Assembly (NCBI GenBank): GCA_021730825.1
Contig: JAKFYO010000376.1
Span: 1 to 19,444 of the forward strand
Reading direction: 5' to 3'
DNA length: 19,444 bases
From: Hyphomicrobiales bacterium
GTDB taxonomy: Bacteria; Pseudomonadota; Alphaproteobacteria; Rhizobiales; Xanthobacteraceae
Shown piece by piece: positions 1 through 8,261 of the stretch (its first letter is position 1; the number at the start of each line of letters is the position of its first letter). The notes beneath the pieces were generated by a model. It did no database searches. It saw nothing but the letters and a program-made list of their open reading frames with translations, and was not told the origin of the DNA. A program made the translations under genes and the position numbers.

Positions 1-2231
1 ATCGAGACCATTTCGTCGAAGACTTCGCCGACGTGCTTGTAATTCCAGCCGCAGCCCATGCGGTTCGCAATATCCTGAATGATCCAGAGATCCTGCCGCG
101 CTTCGCCCGGCATCGGGATCGCAACGCGACCCATCTGCACCTGGCGGTTCGTGTTTGTGACCGTGCCGTCTTTCTCCGGCCAGCCGGAGGCAGGGAGGAT
201 CACGTCTGCATAAACAGCGGTCTCCGTGAGGAACAGGTCCTGCACCACGAGATGCTCTAGATGCGCGAGCGCTTCGCGTGCGTGATTGAGATCGGGATCG
301 GACATCGCCGGGTTTTCGCCCTCGATATACATACCCTTGATCTCGTCGGCATGTACCGCGTCCATGATTTCGACAACCGTCTTGCCGCGCTTCGGCGGCA
401 GCTTCACGCCCCACTTATCTTCATAGAGCGAGCGGATTTCCGGCGCTTCGACAGACTTGTAGTCGGGGAAGAACATCGGGATCAGGCCCGCATCCGACGC
501 ACCCTGCACGTTGTTCTGGCCGCGAAGCGGGTGCAGGCCTGTGCCGGGACGGCCGATCTGGCCGGTGATAAGCGCGAGCGCAATCAGACAGCGCGCATTA
601 TCGGTGCCGTGCGTGTGCTGCGAGACGCCCATGCCCCAGAAAATGATCGCGCTTTCCGCGCGCGCGTAGGCGCGAGCGACATCACGTAGCGTCTCAGCCT
701 CGATGCCGCAAATCGGCGCCATTTCCTCGGGCGTGAAGTCCTTTACGTTTTCCTTCCACGCTTCGAAGCCCTCGACATAGGTCTGAATGTATTGCTTGTC
801 GTAGAGCTCTTCCTCGACGATCACGTTCAGCATGGCGTTCAGCATCGCGACGTCGGTACCGTTCTTGAACTGCATCATCTTCCAGGCGTGGCGCTTCATC
901 GCCGTGCCGCGTGGGTCCATGATGACGAGCTTGGCGCCGTTCTTCGCCGCCTGCTTGAAGAAGGTCGCTGCGACCGGATGATTTTCCGTCGGGTTCGCGC
1001 CGATTACGATGATGAGGTCGGAGTTCTTCACCTCGTTAAAGGTCGCGGTCACCGCCGCGGAGCCAACGCCTTCGAGCAGTGCCGACACGGAGGAGGCGTG
1101 GCAGAGACGCGTGCAGTGATCGACATTATTGGTGCCGAAGCCGGTGCGAACGAGCTTCTGGAAGAGATAAGCCTCTTCGTTCGAGCCTTTTGCCGAGCCG
1201 AAGCCTGCGAGCGCATCCGCTCCGTCGCGGTCGCGGATTTTCACGAGGCCGGAGGCTGCGCGGTCTAGCGCTTCTTCCCACGTCGCTTCACGGAAATGCG
1301 TGAACGGGTTCGACGGATCGATGAATTCGTGCGGGACTTTCGGCACGCCTTCCTTACGGATGAGCGGCTTCAAGAGGCGCTGCTTGTTGTGCACGTAGTC
1401 GAAGCCGAAGCGGCCCTTCACGCAAAGACGGTTCGCGTTCGCCGGGCCTTCCTTGCCCACGACCGAAACAATCTTGTCGTCCTTGATCTGATAGGTGAGC
1501 TGACAGCCGACACCGCAATAGGGGCAGACGCTGTCCACTTCGCGGTCGACGTCGCCTTTATATGTATTGTTCGCATCCACGCGGGTTGCGGGCATCAACG
1601 CGCCGGTCGGGCAGGCCTGTACGCATTCGCCGCAGGCGACGCAGGTCGAAGCACCCATCGGATCGTCGAAGTCGAATACGATCTTCTCGTTGGCGCCGCG
1701 GCCGGCCATGCCGATTACGTCGTTCACCTGCACTTCGCGGCAGGCGCGGACGCAGAGATTGCACTGGATGCAGGCGTCGAGATTGACCGCCATCGCCGGA
1801 TGCGAGCGGTCGGACGCGACCTTTTCCTGTTCGGGAAACCGTCCGGTCTCGATTCCCATCTTGTCGGTCCACGACCAGAACTTCGATTGCGGGTCGGGGG
1901 CGGTCGCGCGCTCGGGTTGATCTGTCGCGAGGAGTTCGAACACCATCTTGCGCGAAGCGTCCGCGCGTTCGGACTGAGAGCTAACCTTCATGCCATCGAC
2001 CGGCGTGCGGATGCACGACGCAGCCAAGACGCGTTCGCCTTCGATCTCGACCATGCAGGCGCGGCAATTACCGTCCGGGCGATAGCCGGGCTCGGGCAAA
2101 TAGCAGAGGTGAGGGATGTCGGTGCCCTGACGCTTTGCGACCTGCCAGATCGTCTCGCCTTCGAGGGCTTCGACTTCCTTGCCGTCGAGCGTGAACTTGA
2201 TCACCTTCGGCATGCCGTTCATCGCGTTCAT
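1..2231 (-). CDS. fdsA: NAD-dependent formate dehydrogenase alpha subunit (Mo/W-bis-MGD), 3' end off window
   Basis: Catalytic subunit of a cytoplasmic formate dehydrogenase oxidising formate to CO2; 743 codons are present and perhaps a quarter of the protein is missing beyond the left edge. Translating the minus strand shows a NuoG-like [2Fe-2S] domain (Cys43, 56, 59, 73), two ferredoxin clusters (Cys154/157/160 and Cys164; Cys197/200/203 and Cys207), then the molybdopterin domain with its own [4Fe-4S] site (Cys236, 239, 243, 270). The active site reads TRLCHASS, with Cys377-His378 where other family members have selenocysteine or cysteine. Start ATG at 2231 lies 4 bases after the beta-subunit stop; in-frame ATGs at 2222 and 2213 are alternatives. 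The short N-terminal lead and absence of a signal peptide fit a cytoplasmic enzyme. The family uses Mo or W; homology to Methylobacterium FDH1 and the nearby tungstate importer favour W, but this is inference. Confidence 0.95.
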   Translation of the reverse strand, partial: MNAMNGMPKVIKFTLDGKEVEALEGETIWQVAKRQGTDIPHLCYLPEPGYRPDGNCRACMVEIEGERVLAASCIRTPVDGMKVSSQSERADASRKMVFELLATDQPERATAPDPQSKFWSWTDKMGIETGRFPEQEKVASDRSHPAMAVNLDACIQCNLCVRACREVQVNDVIGMAGRGANEKIVFDFDDPMGASTCVACGECVQACPTGALMPATRVDANNTYKGDVDREVDSVCPYCGVGCQLTYQIKDDKIVSVVGKEGPANANRLCVKGRFGFDYVHNKQRLLKPLIRKEGVPKVPHEFIDPSNPFTHFREATWEEALDRAASGLVKIRDRDGADALAGFGSAKGSNEEAYLFQKLVRTGFGTNNVDHCTRLCHASSVSALLEGVGSAAVTATFNEVKNSDLIIVIGANPTENHPVAATFFKQAAKNGAKLVIMDPRGTAMKRHAWKMMQFKNGTDVAMLNAMLNVIVEEELYDKQYIQTYVEGFEAWKENVKDFTPEEMAPICGIEAETLRDVARAYARAESAIIFWGMGVSQHTHGTDNARCLIALALITGQIGRPGTGLHPLRGQNNVQGASDAGLIPMFFPDYKSVEAPEIRSLYEDKWGVKLPPKRGKTVVEIMDAVHADEIKGMYIEGENPAMSDPDLNHAREALAHLEHLVVQDLFLTETAVYADVILPASGWPEKDGTVTNTNRQVQMGRVAIPMPGEARQDLWIIQDIANRMGCGWNYKHVGEVFDEMVS

Positions 2232-2235
2232 TGCG

Positions 2236-3951
2236 TCACCATTGCCGCAGCGGCTTTGTGAGATCGTCGCGGAAGTATTTGAAAACGGAAGAGAGCGGGT
2301 TCGACGCGGCCTGACCGAGGCCGCAGATCGAGGCGTCGCGCATCGCATTCGAAAGTTCGGTGAGGAGAGCCTCGTTCCACGGGCCTTGCGCCATCAGCTT
2401 AACGGCTTTCTCGGTGCCGGCGCGGCACGGCGTGCACTGGCCGCAGGATTCGTCTTCGAAGAACTTCATGAGGTTCAGCGCAACCGCTTTCATGTCGTCC
2501 TTGTCGGAGAGGATGACGACAGCATGTGAGCCGATGAAGCAGCCGTATTTTTCAAGTGTGCCGAAATCGAGCGGGATGTCGTTCATCGAAGCGGGAAGAA
2601 TGCCCCCCGATGCGCCGCCGGGGAGATAACCCTTGAATGTTTCGCCCTCGATCATGCCGCCGCAATATTCGTCGATCAGTTCCTGAATTGTGACGCCCGC
2701 AGGAGCGACCTTCACGCCCGGATTTTTCACGCGGCCCGAAACCGAGAAGCTACGGAAGCCTTTGCGTTCGCGGCGGCCTTGCGACGTGAACCACTCCGGG
2801 CCTTTTTCGACGAGGTCGCGAATCCAGAACAGCGTCTCGACATTGTGCTCGAGCGTCGGACGGCCGAACAGACCGACTTGCGCAACATAAGGCGGACGAT
2901 GACGCGGCAATCCGCGCTTGCCTTCGATGCTCTCGATCATCGCGGATTCTTCGCCGCAGATGTAGGCACCGGCGCCACGGCGCATGATGACCTTGGAGAA
3001 TTTCGTGAGTCCTGCTTTCTCGACTTTCGCGAGTTCCTGCTCAACGAGCAGGCGGATTTCCGGATATTCGTCGCGCAGATAAAAATAGACCTCTTTTGCT
3101 TCGACGACCCATGCACCAATCAGCATGCCCTCGATGAAGCGGTGCGGATCCTGTCCGAGATAAAAGCGATCCTTGAACGTACCGGGCTCGCCTTCGTCGC
3201 CGTTGACGGCCATCAAACGCGGCGCGGGTTCCGCGCTGACGAGCGACCACTTGCGTCCGGTCGGGAAGCCTGCGCCACCGAGACCGCGTAGGCCCGCGTC
3301 ACTCACGATCGAGATAAGTTCCTCGCGCGTGCGCTTTCCGGCGAGGCAGTCTTCGAGCAGTTTGTAGCCGCCTTGCTTCCGATAGGCGTCGAAGTCGTTC
3401 TGCGTTTTGAAGGAGTGCGGATGTTGGTGCGCCTTCACCGCAGCGGAGACATTCTCGTTCGTCGCGCGGAACACTTGCGCGTGTCCGACCGCGGCGACCG
3501 GTGCCTTGTCGCAAGCACCCATGCAGGGCGCTCGCACGACGCGAACGTCCTTGCCAAGCTTGCCGGGAAGTTCCGCGAGCAACTTGTCGGCGCCCGCAAT
3601 GCAGCAGGACAGGGAGTCGCAAACGCGAACCGTGGTCGCGGGCGGCGGTGTCTCGCCTTCCTTCACGACGTCAAAGTGCGCGTAAAAGGTTGCTACTTCA
3701 TAGACTTCGGTTTGCGCGAGTTTCATTTCCTCGGCGAGGGCGGCAAGATGCGCAGCCGAGAGATGGCCATACTTGTCCTGAATAAGGTGCAGATGTTCGA
3801 TCAGAAGATCGCGCTGGCGCGAACGATTGCCGAGCAGCGCGCACACTTCCTCAAGCGCGCGGATGTCGATCTGGCGGCCTTTGGGCTTCGGGCGCGGTCT
3901 TTTGCGTTTGGCTTCGGGAGCCGTATGCGGCCCGGCGATAATTGTTGTCAT
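2236..3951 (-). CDS. fdsB: NAD-dependent formate dehydrogenase beta subunit, NuoE-NuoF fusion
   Basis: Diaphorase subunit passing electrons from the alpha subunit through Fe-S clusters and FMN to NAD+. With the start at ATG 3951 the protein has 571 residues. Residues about 30-175 are a NuoE-like thioredoxin-fold domain with [2Fe-2S] ligands Cys111, Cys116, Cys143 and Cys147. Residues about 180-571 are NuoF-like: glycine-rich NAD/FMN segment GLRGLGGAGFPTG (about 221-232), GAGAYICGEE (327-336) and a [4Fe-4S] site at Cys503, 506, 509 and 543. In Cupriavidus and Rhodobacter these domains are separate proteins (FdsG and FdsB); here they are fused as in Methylobacterium FDH1. The frame stays open to 4035, but the extra 28 residues are not family-like and would overlap the upstream control region. 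No strong Shine-Dalgarno precedes 3951. It is cotranscribed with the alpha gene. Confidence 0.95.
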   Translation of the reverse strand: MTTIIAGPHTAPEAKRKRPRPKPKGRQIDIRALEEVCALLGNRSRQRDLLIEHLHLIQDKYGHLSAAHLAALAEEMKLAQTEVYEVATFYAHFDVVKEGETPPPATTVRVCDSLSCCIAGADKLLAELPGKLGKDVRVVRAPCMGACDKAPVAAVGHAQVFRATNENVSAAVKAHQHPHSFKTQNDFDAYRKQGGYKLLEDCLAGKRTREELISIVSDAGLRGLGGAGFPTGRKWSLVSAEPAPRLMAVNGDEGEPGTFKDRFYLGQDPHRFIEGMLIGAWVVEAKEVYFYLRDEYPEIRLLVEQELAKVEKAGLTKFSKVIMRRGAGAYICGEESAMIESIEGKRGLPRHRPPYVAQVGLFGRPTLEHNVETLFWIRDLVEKGPEWFTSQGRRERKGFRSFSVSGRVKNPGVKVAPAGVTIQELIDEYCGGMIEGETFKGYLPGGASGGILPASMNDIPLDFGTLEKYGCFIGSHAVVILSDKDDMKAVALNLMKFFEDESCGQCTPCRAGTEKAVKLMAQGPWNEALLTELSNAMRDASICGLGQAASNPLSSVFKYFRDDLTKPLRQW

Positions 3952-4056
3952 TCCAAAGAAATGGAGGGAATGTCGAAAAGCTACAATGGCCTCAAAGACA
4001 TACGGCGATAGAAAAAATCTATGAACAAGGCCCAAGAAGGGGATAAGCTGCCGCCC

Positions 4057-5349
4057 ATGACAAAGAAATCGGTGCTCACTGCGCTGCTGGCAGCGTTTAC
4101 CGCTTTCGCGATTTCACCAGCGGTAGCGCAGCTGCAAGGCCACGGTGGGCCGATTAAATCGCTAGCGATTTCGGCGGACGGTTCCTTCGCAATCTCCGGC
4201 AGCTTCGATACTTCTGCGATCCGCTGGTCGCTCGCCAAAAATTCCGCAGTGCAGGTGTTGCGCTTTCACGAAAGCGCCGTGAACGCCGTCGTCGTAATCC
4301 CCGGCGGCAAGCTGGCGACCGGCGGCGAAGATGGGCAGGTCGCGATCTGGAGCGAAGGTCAGCCCGCGCCCGCGACAATTTTGAAGGGGCACACCGCGCC
4401 GGTCGTCGCACTCGCGGCGTCGCCGGACGGAAAATGGATTGCTTCGGCTTCTTGGGATCGCACGATCCGGCTGACGCCAGTCGATGGCGGCGAGACGAAA
4501 GTGCTGCAAGGTCACCAGGACAATGTGAACGCGATTGCGTTTACACCGGACGGAAGCGCGCTGGTCAGCGCAGGCTACGATCTCACCGTCCGCATATGGC
4601 CGCTTGCGAAACTCGACTCGCCGATCACGGCGCAGGTACCAAGCCCACTCAATTCGATTTCGATTGCACGCGACGGTGAAATTTCGGTCGCGGGTGCTGA
4701 CGGCAAGGTTTATTTCCTCTCGCCCACCGGCGACATGAATGCTTCAGTGCAAGCCGCCGAACGCCCGATCATTTCAATCGCGGTCTCGCAGGACGGAAAG
4801 TTTGTTGCTGCGGCTGCAATCGCAGGTTCGGTTGCGATCATCGAGCGGCAGAATCGCAAAATCGCCCGCACGCTGGTCGGTCCCGGCCTTCCGGTCTGGG
4901 CGGTGGCGTTCCTGCCGGACAGTAAAACGCTCGTCTCCGGCGGCAACGACAGGCTCGTGCGCCGCTGGAACGCGGAGACGGGCGAACATCTCGGCGAAGT
5001 CGCGATGCGCGGCCCCGACAATATCCTCTCGGCCTTCGAGGGAGATCGCGGCGCGGAAGTGTATAAGGCCTGCGTTGCCTGTCACACGCTTTCGCCGGAC
5101 GAGGGCAACCGCGCGGGTCCGACGCTGCACGGTATCTTCGGACGCAAGATTGCGACGCAGCCCGGCTATCAGTTCTCCGATGCGCTCAAGAAGATGGATA
5201 TCGTCTGGACGCCGGAAACGGTTTCAAAGCTGTTTGAAGTGGGGCCGATGGCCTATACGCCGGGCACGAAAATGCCGGAGCAGAAGATCGCGACCGAAGA
5301 CGACCGCAAGGCGCTGATCGAGTTTCTGCTGAAGACGACGAAGAAGTAG
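4057..5349 (+). CDS. Exported WD40-repeat protein with C-terminal cytochrome c domain
   Basis: A 430-residue protein with three parts. Residues 1-25 are a Sec signal peptide (MTKKSVLTALLAAF then a hydrophobic run to AVAQ). Residues about 26-325 form a seven-or-so-bladed WD40 propeller (repeated SPDGKWIAS, GHT/GHQ and VRIW-type units). Residues about 333-428 are a class I cytochrome c with haem motif CVACH (Cys339, Cys342, His343) and probable axial Met406 in GTKMPEQ. It should act in the periplasm as an electron carrier whose propeller docks a partner; the partner is unknown. ATG 4057 is preferred to ATG 4021 because it places the signal peptide at the N-terminus, although neither start has an ideal ribosome site. 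It is divergent from the soluble formate dehydrogenase genes with about 105 bases between starts, and convergent with the polyferredoxin gene. A role in formate metabolism rests only on location. Confidence 0.88.
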   Translation: MTKKSVLTALLAAFTAFAISPAVAQLQGHGGPIKSLAISADGSFAISGSFDTSAIRWSLAKNSAVQVLRFHESAVNAVVVIPGGKLATGGEDGQVAIWSEGQPAPATILKGHTAPVVALAASPDGKWIASASWDRTIRLTPVDGGETKVLQGHQDNVNAIAFTPDGSALVSAGYDLTVRIWPLAKLDSPITAQVPSPLNSISIARDGEISVAGADGKVYFLSPTGDMNASVQAAERPIISIAVSQDGKFVAAAAIAGSVAIIERQNRKIARTLVGPGLPVWAVAFLPDSKTLVSGGNDRLVRRWNAETGEHLGEVAMRGPDNILSAFEGDRGAEVYKACVACHTLSPDEGNRAGPTLHGIFGRKIATQPGYQFSDALKKMDIVWTPETVSKLFEVGPMAYTPGTKMPEQKIATEDDRKALIEFLLKTTKK

Positions 5350-5368
5350 CGTTTTTAAGACTTCTTCG
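5339..5368. terminator. Hairpin at convergent gene ends
   Basis: CGAAGAAGT (5339-5347) and ACTTCTTCG (5360-5368) form a perfect 9-base inverted repeat around a 12-base loop containing TTTTT. It overlaps the stop codons of both convergent genes. The T tract lies in the loop rather than after the stem, so this is not a classic intrinsic terminator. It may stabilise both mRNA ends, or may be only a coincidence of two Lys/Ser-rich C-termini. Confidence 0.3.
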
Positions 5369-7382
5369 CTTCATCGCGTTCGCGAATGTAGTCCTCGGTC
5401 GTCCGCACATGCGGTCGCATCGGCGCTTCATGCGGATCGAAGGATTCCTCGATCGCAACGATGCCGCGGCAGTCTTCGCACATCTTCAGAAGTTCGAGCC
5501 GTTGCGCGCGCCCCTGGAACATCCAGTGCCGGCCTTCGAGTTTCGCCGTGATGCGCTCGATCGTGCTCTTGGTGCCGAACGGCTTCGAGCAGCGGATGCA
5601 CTCGAACGGCTCTTCTTCCTTCATGATACGCGCTTCGGCGGTTGCCGCGCGGAAATCGATCTGCGGATGAAGAGAGATGACTTTCTCCGGGCAGGTCGCC
5701 TTGCAGAGTCCGCACTGGACACATGCGTCCTCGGCAAACTTCAGCATCGGCTTTTCCGGGTTATCGGAAAGCGCGCCGGTCGGGCAGGCCGAAACGCAGG
5801 CAAGGCAAAGCGTGCAGCCTTCGGCGTTTACTTCGATCTTGCCGAAAGGAGCATGCTCTGGAAGCGCAATTACATCGATCGGTGCGGGTGCCACTCCCTG
5901 CAACTCGCGCAAAGCGGAGCGCATTACGTCGCGCTTGCGGCCGAGCGGCATGAAGCTCGCGGTTTTCGTGTGGCTCTTCGTGGTCGTTATTTCGTAGAGC
6001 GCCTGGCCGAGTGCATCCGGATCGTCGGTTTGGATTGTCGCGACGCGGTTCTCACCGAAGCCGAGGCCTTTCAAGATTGTATCGACATAAGAAAGCGTAC
6101 GGACAGTTCCTTCGGTTTCATGTTTCGGGCGTGCGCGCATCAGGAGCCGCACCGAGGCCGCGCCGTAAGCAAAAGCAGCCGCAAAGGTTTCCAGGCCGAT
6201 CTGTGTTACCTCGTTCACCTGAACCGGGATGACATTGGCCGGCAATCCGTCGCCGTGGCGCGCCAGCATTTCGATCATCGGCAAGCCGTGTTCGCCATCA
6301 TGCAGCAACAGCACGGGGTTTGCGCCACCGGCTTCGCGATAAGTGGATATCAGCGTCCGGATTTTGCCGATCAGCGCGTCGACCGGCGGCAGCGCATAGG
6401 CCGCGGCCCCGGTCGGGCAAACTGCGGCACATGCGCCGCAACCCGCGCAGACATTCGCGTCGATCGCGACATGATCTCCGTTCGGCGTAATCGCGCCGGT
6501 AGGACAAAGGTTCAGACAGCGATTACAGCCGACGATTTTCGAGCGCGAATGTGCGCAAAGACTTTCGGTGAATGTGATGTAGCGCGGCTTGTCGAAAGTG
6601 CCGACGAGCTCACCTGCCTTCATCACGGCGCGAAGGATTGCTGCCGGATCGTTCGGATCGGCGCGGAGATAACCGTCTCGCAGTTCGTGCGCGGGAAAGA
6701 GCGGTATACCGCCGGTCAGATCGAGGATCAGATCGCAACGCGATTTCGCGCCGTCGCGGCCAAGGTCGAATTCGAGTTTGCCGCGCGACGAAGCTGCGGG
6801 CAAAGCGTAGTCATCGACAGTCAGTTCGAATGCGCCGAGATGGCCGTGCGCCGAAACGATGCTACCCTTGGCGATCGGAAATTCGCTCACGCGTGCAGGT
6901 TCGACAGCACCAGGCTTTGATAAAAGCACGGTGACGTCGAGGCGGTCTTTCAGGAGCTTCGCAGCTTCGATCGCTTTTTCGTCGCGTCCGTAAACGAGGA
7001 TCACGCCCTCGCTGGCAAGCGGAACCAGCGGAATTTCCGGCATGGGAACGGCAGCGGCCGCAAGCAGGGCCGCCATTTTCGGGCCGGCAGCTTTCGCGTC
7101 TTTCGACCAGCCCGCGTTCTCGCGAATGTTGGTGAAACTGAGCGACACCATACCGCCGTTTTCGGCGGAGACTTCGGTGAATACTGGCGTTTCCTGCGTG
7201 CAGGCGACCGTGATTTCGCCGCCCTTTGCCGCCTCGGCCGAAAAGCGCCCAATCTCTGCCCGGCAAAGATGGTTCGCGGTTTCGATTGCCGCACCCTTGC
7301 AGCCACGGCCTATGGCATCGGCGTCGAGCGGCATGGTGCGCTCGCAGCTACATATAAAGAGTGTGCGGGATTTCTCGGCCAT
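5355..7382 (-). CDS. Multi-[4Fe-4S] ferredoxin-like protein of the formate dehydrogenase accessory locus
   Basis: A 675-residue cytoplasmic-looking protein, no signal peptide or membrane helix. The N-terminal 260 residues have cysteines at 11, 13, 28, 40 and 61 and no fold I can name. Residues 276-322 carry two clusters (Cys276 or another partner with CNRCLNLCP at 286-294; CAGCGACAAVCP at 312-323). Residues 523-564 carry two more (CTLCLACVSACP and CVQCGLCKATCP). A C-terminal pair, CIRC (595-598) and CEDC (635-638), looks like a separate zinc or rubredoxin-like site. Similar proteins are found beside exported formate dehydrogenase genes with DUF3305/DUF3306, as I recall the family, so an electron-transfer or maturation role is likely; the exact reaction is unknown. 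It is divergent from the DUF operon, 117 bases away, and probably shares its control region. Confidence 0.85.
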   Translation of the reverse strand: MAEKSRTLFICSCERTMPLDADAIGRGCKGAAIETANHLCRAEIGRFSAEAAKGGEITVACTQETPVFTEVSAENGGMVSLSFTNIRENAGWSKDAKAAGPKMAALLAAAAVPMPEIPLVPLASEGVILVYGRDEKAIEAAKLLKDRLDVTVLLSKPGAVEPARVSEFPIAKGSIVSAHGHLGAFELTVDDYALPAASSRGKLEFDLGRDGAKSRCDLILDLTGGIPLFPAHELRDGYLRADPNDPAAILRAVMKAGELVGTFDKPRYITFTESLCAHSRSKIVGCNRCLNLCPTGAITPNGDHVAIDANVCAGCGACAAVCPTGAAAYALPPVDALIGKIRTLISTYREAGGANPVLLLHDGEHGLPMIEMLARHGDGLPANVIPVQVNEVTQIGLETFAAAFAYGAASVRLLMRARPKHETEGTVRTLSYVDTILKGLGFGENRVATIQTDDPDALGQALYEITTTKSHTKTASFMPLGRKRDVMRSALRELQGVAPAPIDVIALPEHAPFGKIEVNAEGCTLCLACVSACPTGALSDNPEKPMLKFAEDACVQCGLCKATCPEKVISLHPQIDFRAATAEARIMKEEEPFECIRCSKPFGTKSTIERITAKLEGRHWMFQGRAQRLELLKMCEDCRGIVAIEESFDPHEAPMRPHVRTTEDYIRERDEAKKS

Positions 7383-7422
7383 TAAGGCAACGCTTCCGTG
7401 CTTAACCCTTGTGCAGACGAGG

Positions 7423-7471
7423 TTCTCGGCTGCTCTGCGGCACGCTATAATGAGAACAAATCAAAAGTAAA
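7423..7471 (+). promoter_or_regulatory. Probable overlapping divergent promoters
   Basis: On the plus strand TATAAT (7446-7451) is a perfect -10 box, 17 bases after the weak -35 candidate TTCTCG (7423-7428). This would start the DUF operon about 45 bases before its first ATG at 7500. On the minus strand TTTACT (7471-7466), 16 bases and TATAGC (7449-7444) could serve the polyferredoxin gene. The two -10 boxes overlap, so firing in one direction would exclude the other. The -10 call is good; the -35 boxes and the minus promoter are weak. Confidence 0.45.
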
Positions 7472-7499
7472 ACCCCCTGGCTCGGAACATCCTGGAACC

Positions 7500-8261
7500 A
7501 TGAACACGCAAGCGCGCACCAGCGCGAAAACGCCCTTCAACGAAAAGCTCGACCTGCCGCCGGTTTATCGCGCAATCATGCTACGCGAGGCGGGAGACGC
7601 GTTCGCGCATGCGCAACAAATCGCGCCGAAAGCGGGTGCCGGTACCCTGGTTTGGGTAGGCCGTTTCGATGTAGCGGAATTTGCCGTGGTACTCGAGCCT
7701 GACGAGCCGCTCATGTACGCGCGCCGCGCGATGTACGCGTGTCTAGCAGCTCTTGCCGATGCGCTCGCCGTTCACGCGCCGCCGGAAATGCCGATGCACT
7801 ATGAATTTCCGGCGAAGCTGATCTTCAACGAGGGACTCGTCGGTGGCGGTCAGCTCGCCTGGCCCGCGAACGCAAACGAGAAAGAACGCCCGGACTGGCT
7901 TGTGTTCGGCGCCATGGTTCGCACCGATATTCTCGACTATCGCGAGCCCGGCGAGCGCGCGCATATCGCGAGCCTGCACGAAGAGGGTTTTGATGAAGTC
8001 GGCAGCGGAAGGCTCGCAGAAAGCTTTGCGCGGCACCTGATGGTGCACATGGACGATTGGCAAAACACCGGATTTGGAAAAGTGGCCGAGTCTTATCTAT
8101 CGCGCGTGCCGGCGCAGGAGAATGTCGAGCGCAGTATCGATGCCGCCGGCGACCTGCTCACGCGCCGTAAAGGCAAACTCGACGTTGAGAAACGCAAGCT
8201 TTTACCTGCGATCGAGCGTGCGCTTTGGCTCGACCACAAAACCGGGGACATCCTCTATTGA
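7500..8261 (+). CDS. Biotin/lipoate--protein ligase-like protein, probably degenerate
   Basis: A 253-residue protein resembling the BPL/LplA/LipB superfamily branch represented by Pfam BPL_LplA_LipB_2, perhaps with a DUF4444-type C-terminus. Recognisable pieces are VWVGRFD (51-57) at the place of the nucleotide loop and FPAKLIFNEGLVGGGQLAWP (103-122) at the place of the catalytic KWPND...GGIL segment. The classical GRGRxGR loop and the catalytic Lys of KWPN are not visible, so ligase activity is doubtful; it may bind a ligand or partner instead. The frame is open back to GTG 7398, but ATG 7500 follows the TATAAT box at a sensible distance and gives a family-like N-terminus. It is first of five genes and its TGA overlaps the next start (TTGA). 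Family assignment is from remembered sequence character, not a search. Confidence 0.75.
   Translation: MNTQARTSAKTPFNEKLDLPPVYRAIMLREAGDAFAHAQQIAPKAGAGTLVWVGRFDVAEFAVVLEPDEPLMYARRAMYACLAALADALAVHAPPEMPMHYEFPAKLIFNEGLVGGGQLAWPANANEKERPDWLVFGAMVRTDILDYREPGERAHIASLHEEGFDEVGSGRLAESFARHLMVHMDDWQNTGFGKVAESYLSRVPAQENVERSIDAAGDLLTRRKGKLDVEKRKLLPAIERALWLDHKTGDILY

Noticed and set aside
1296..2261. 321-codon plus-strand frame opposite the formate dehydrogenase alpha gene
   Set aside because: The minus-strand reading gives a continuous FdsA sequence with all cluster cysteines; the plus frame is its shadow.
3952..4056. Divergent promoter pair between the soluble formate dehydrogenase and the WD40-cytochrome gene
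   Set aside because: A promoter must be near, but I found no -35/-10 pair on either strand good enough to report.
5409..6920. 503-codon plus-strand frame opposite the polyferredoxin gene
   Set aside because: The minus strand encodes clear CxxCxxCxxxCP motifs; the plus frame has no coherent protein character.
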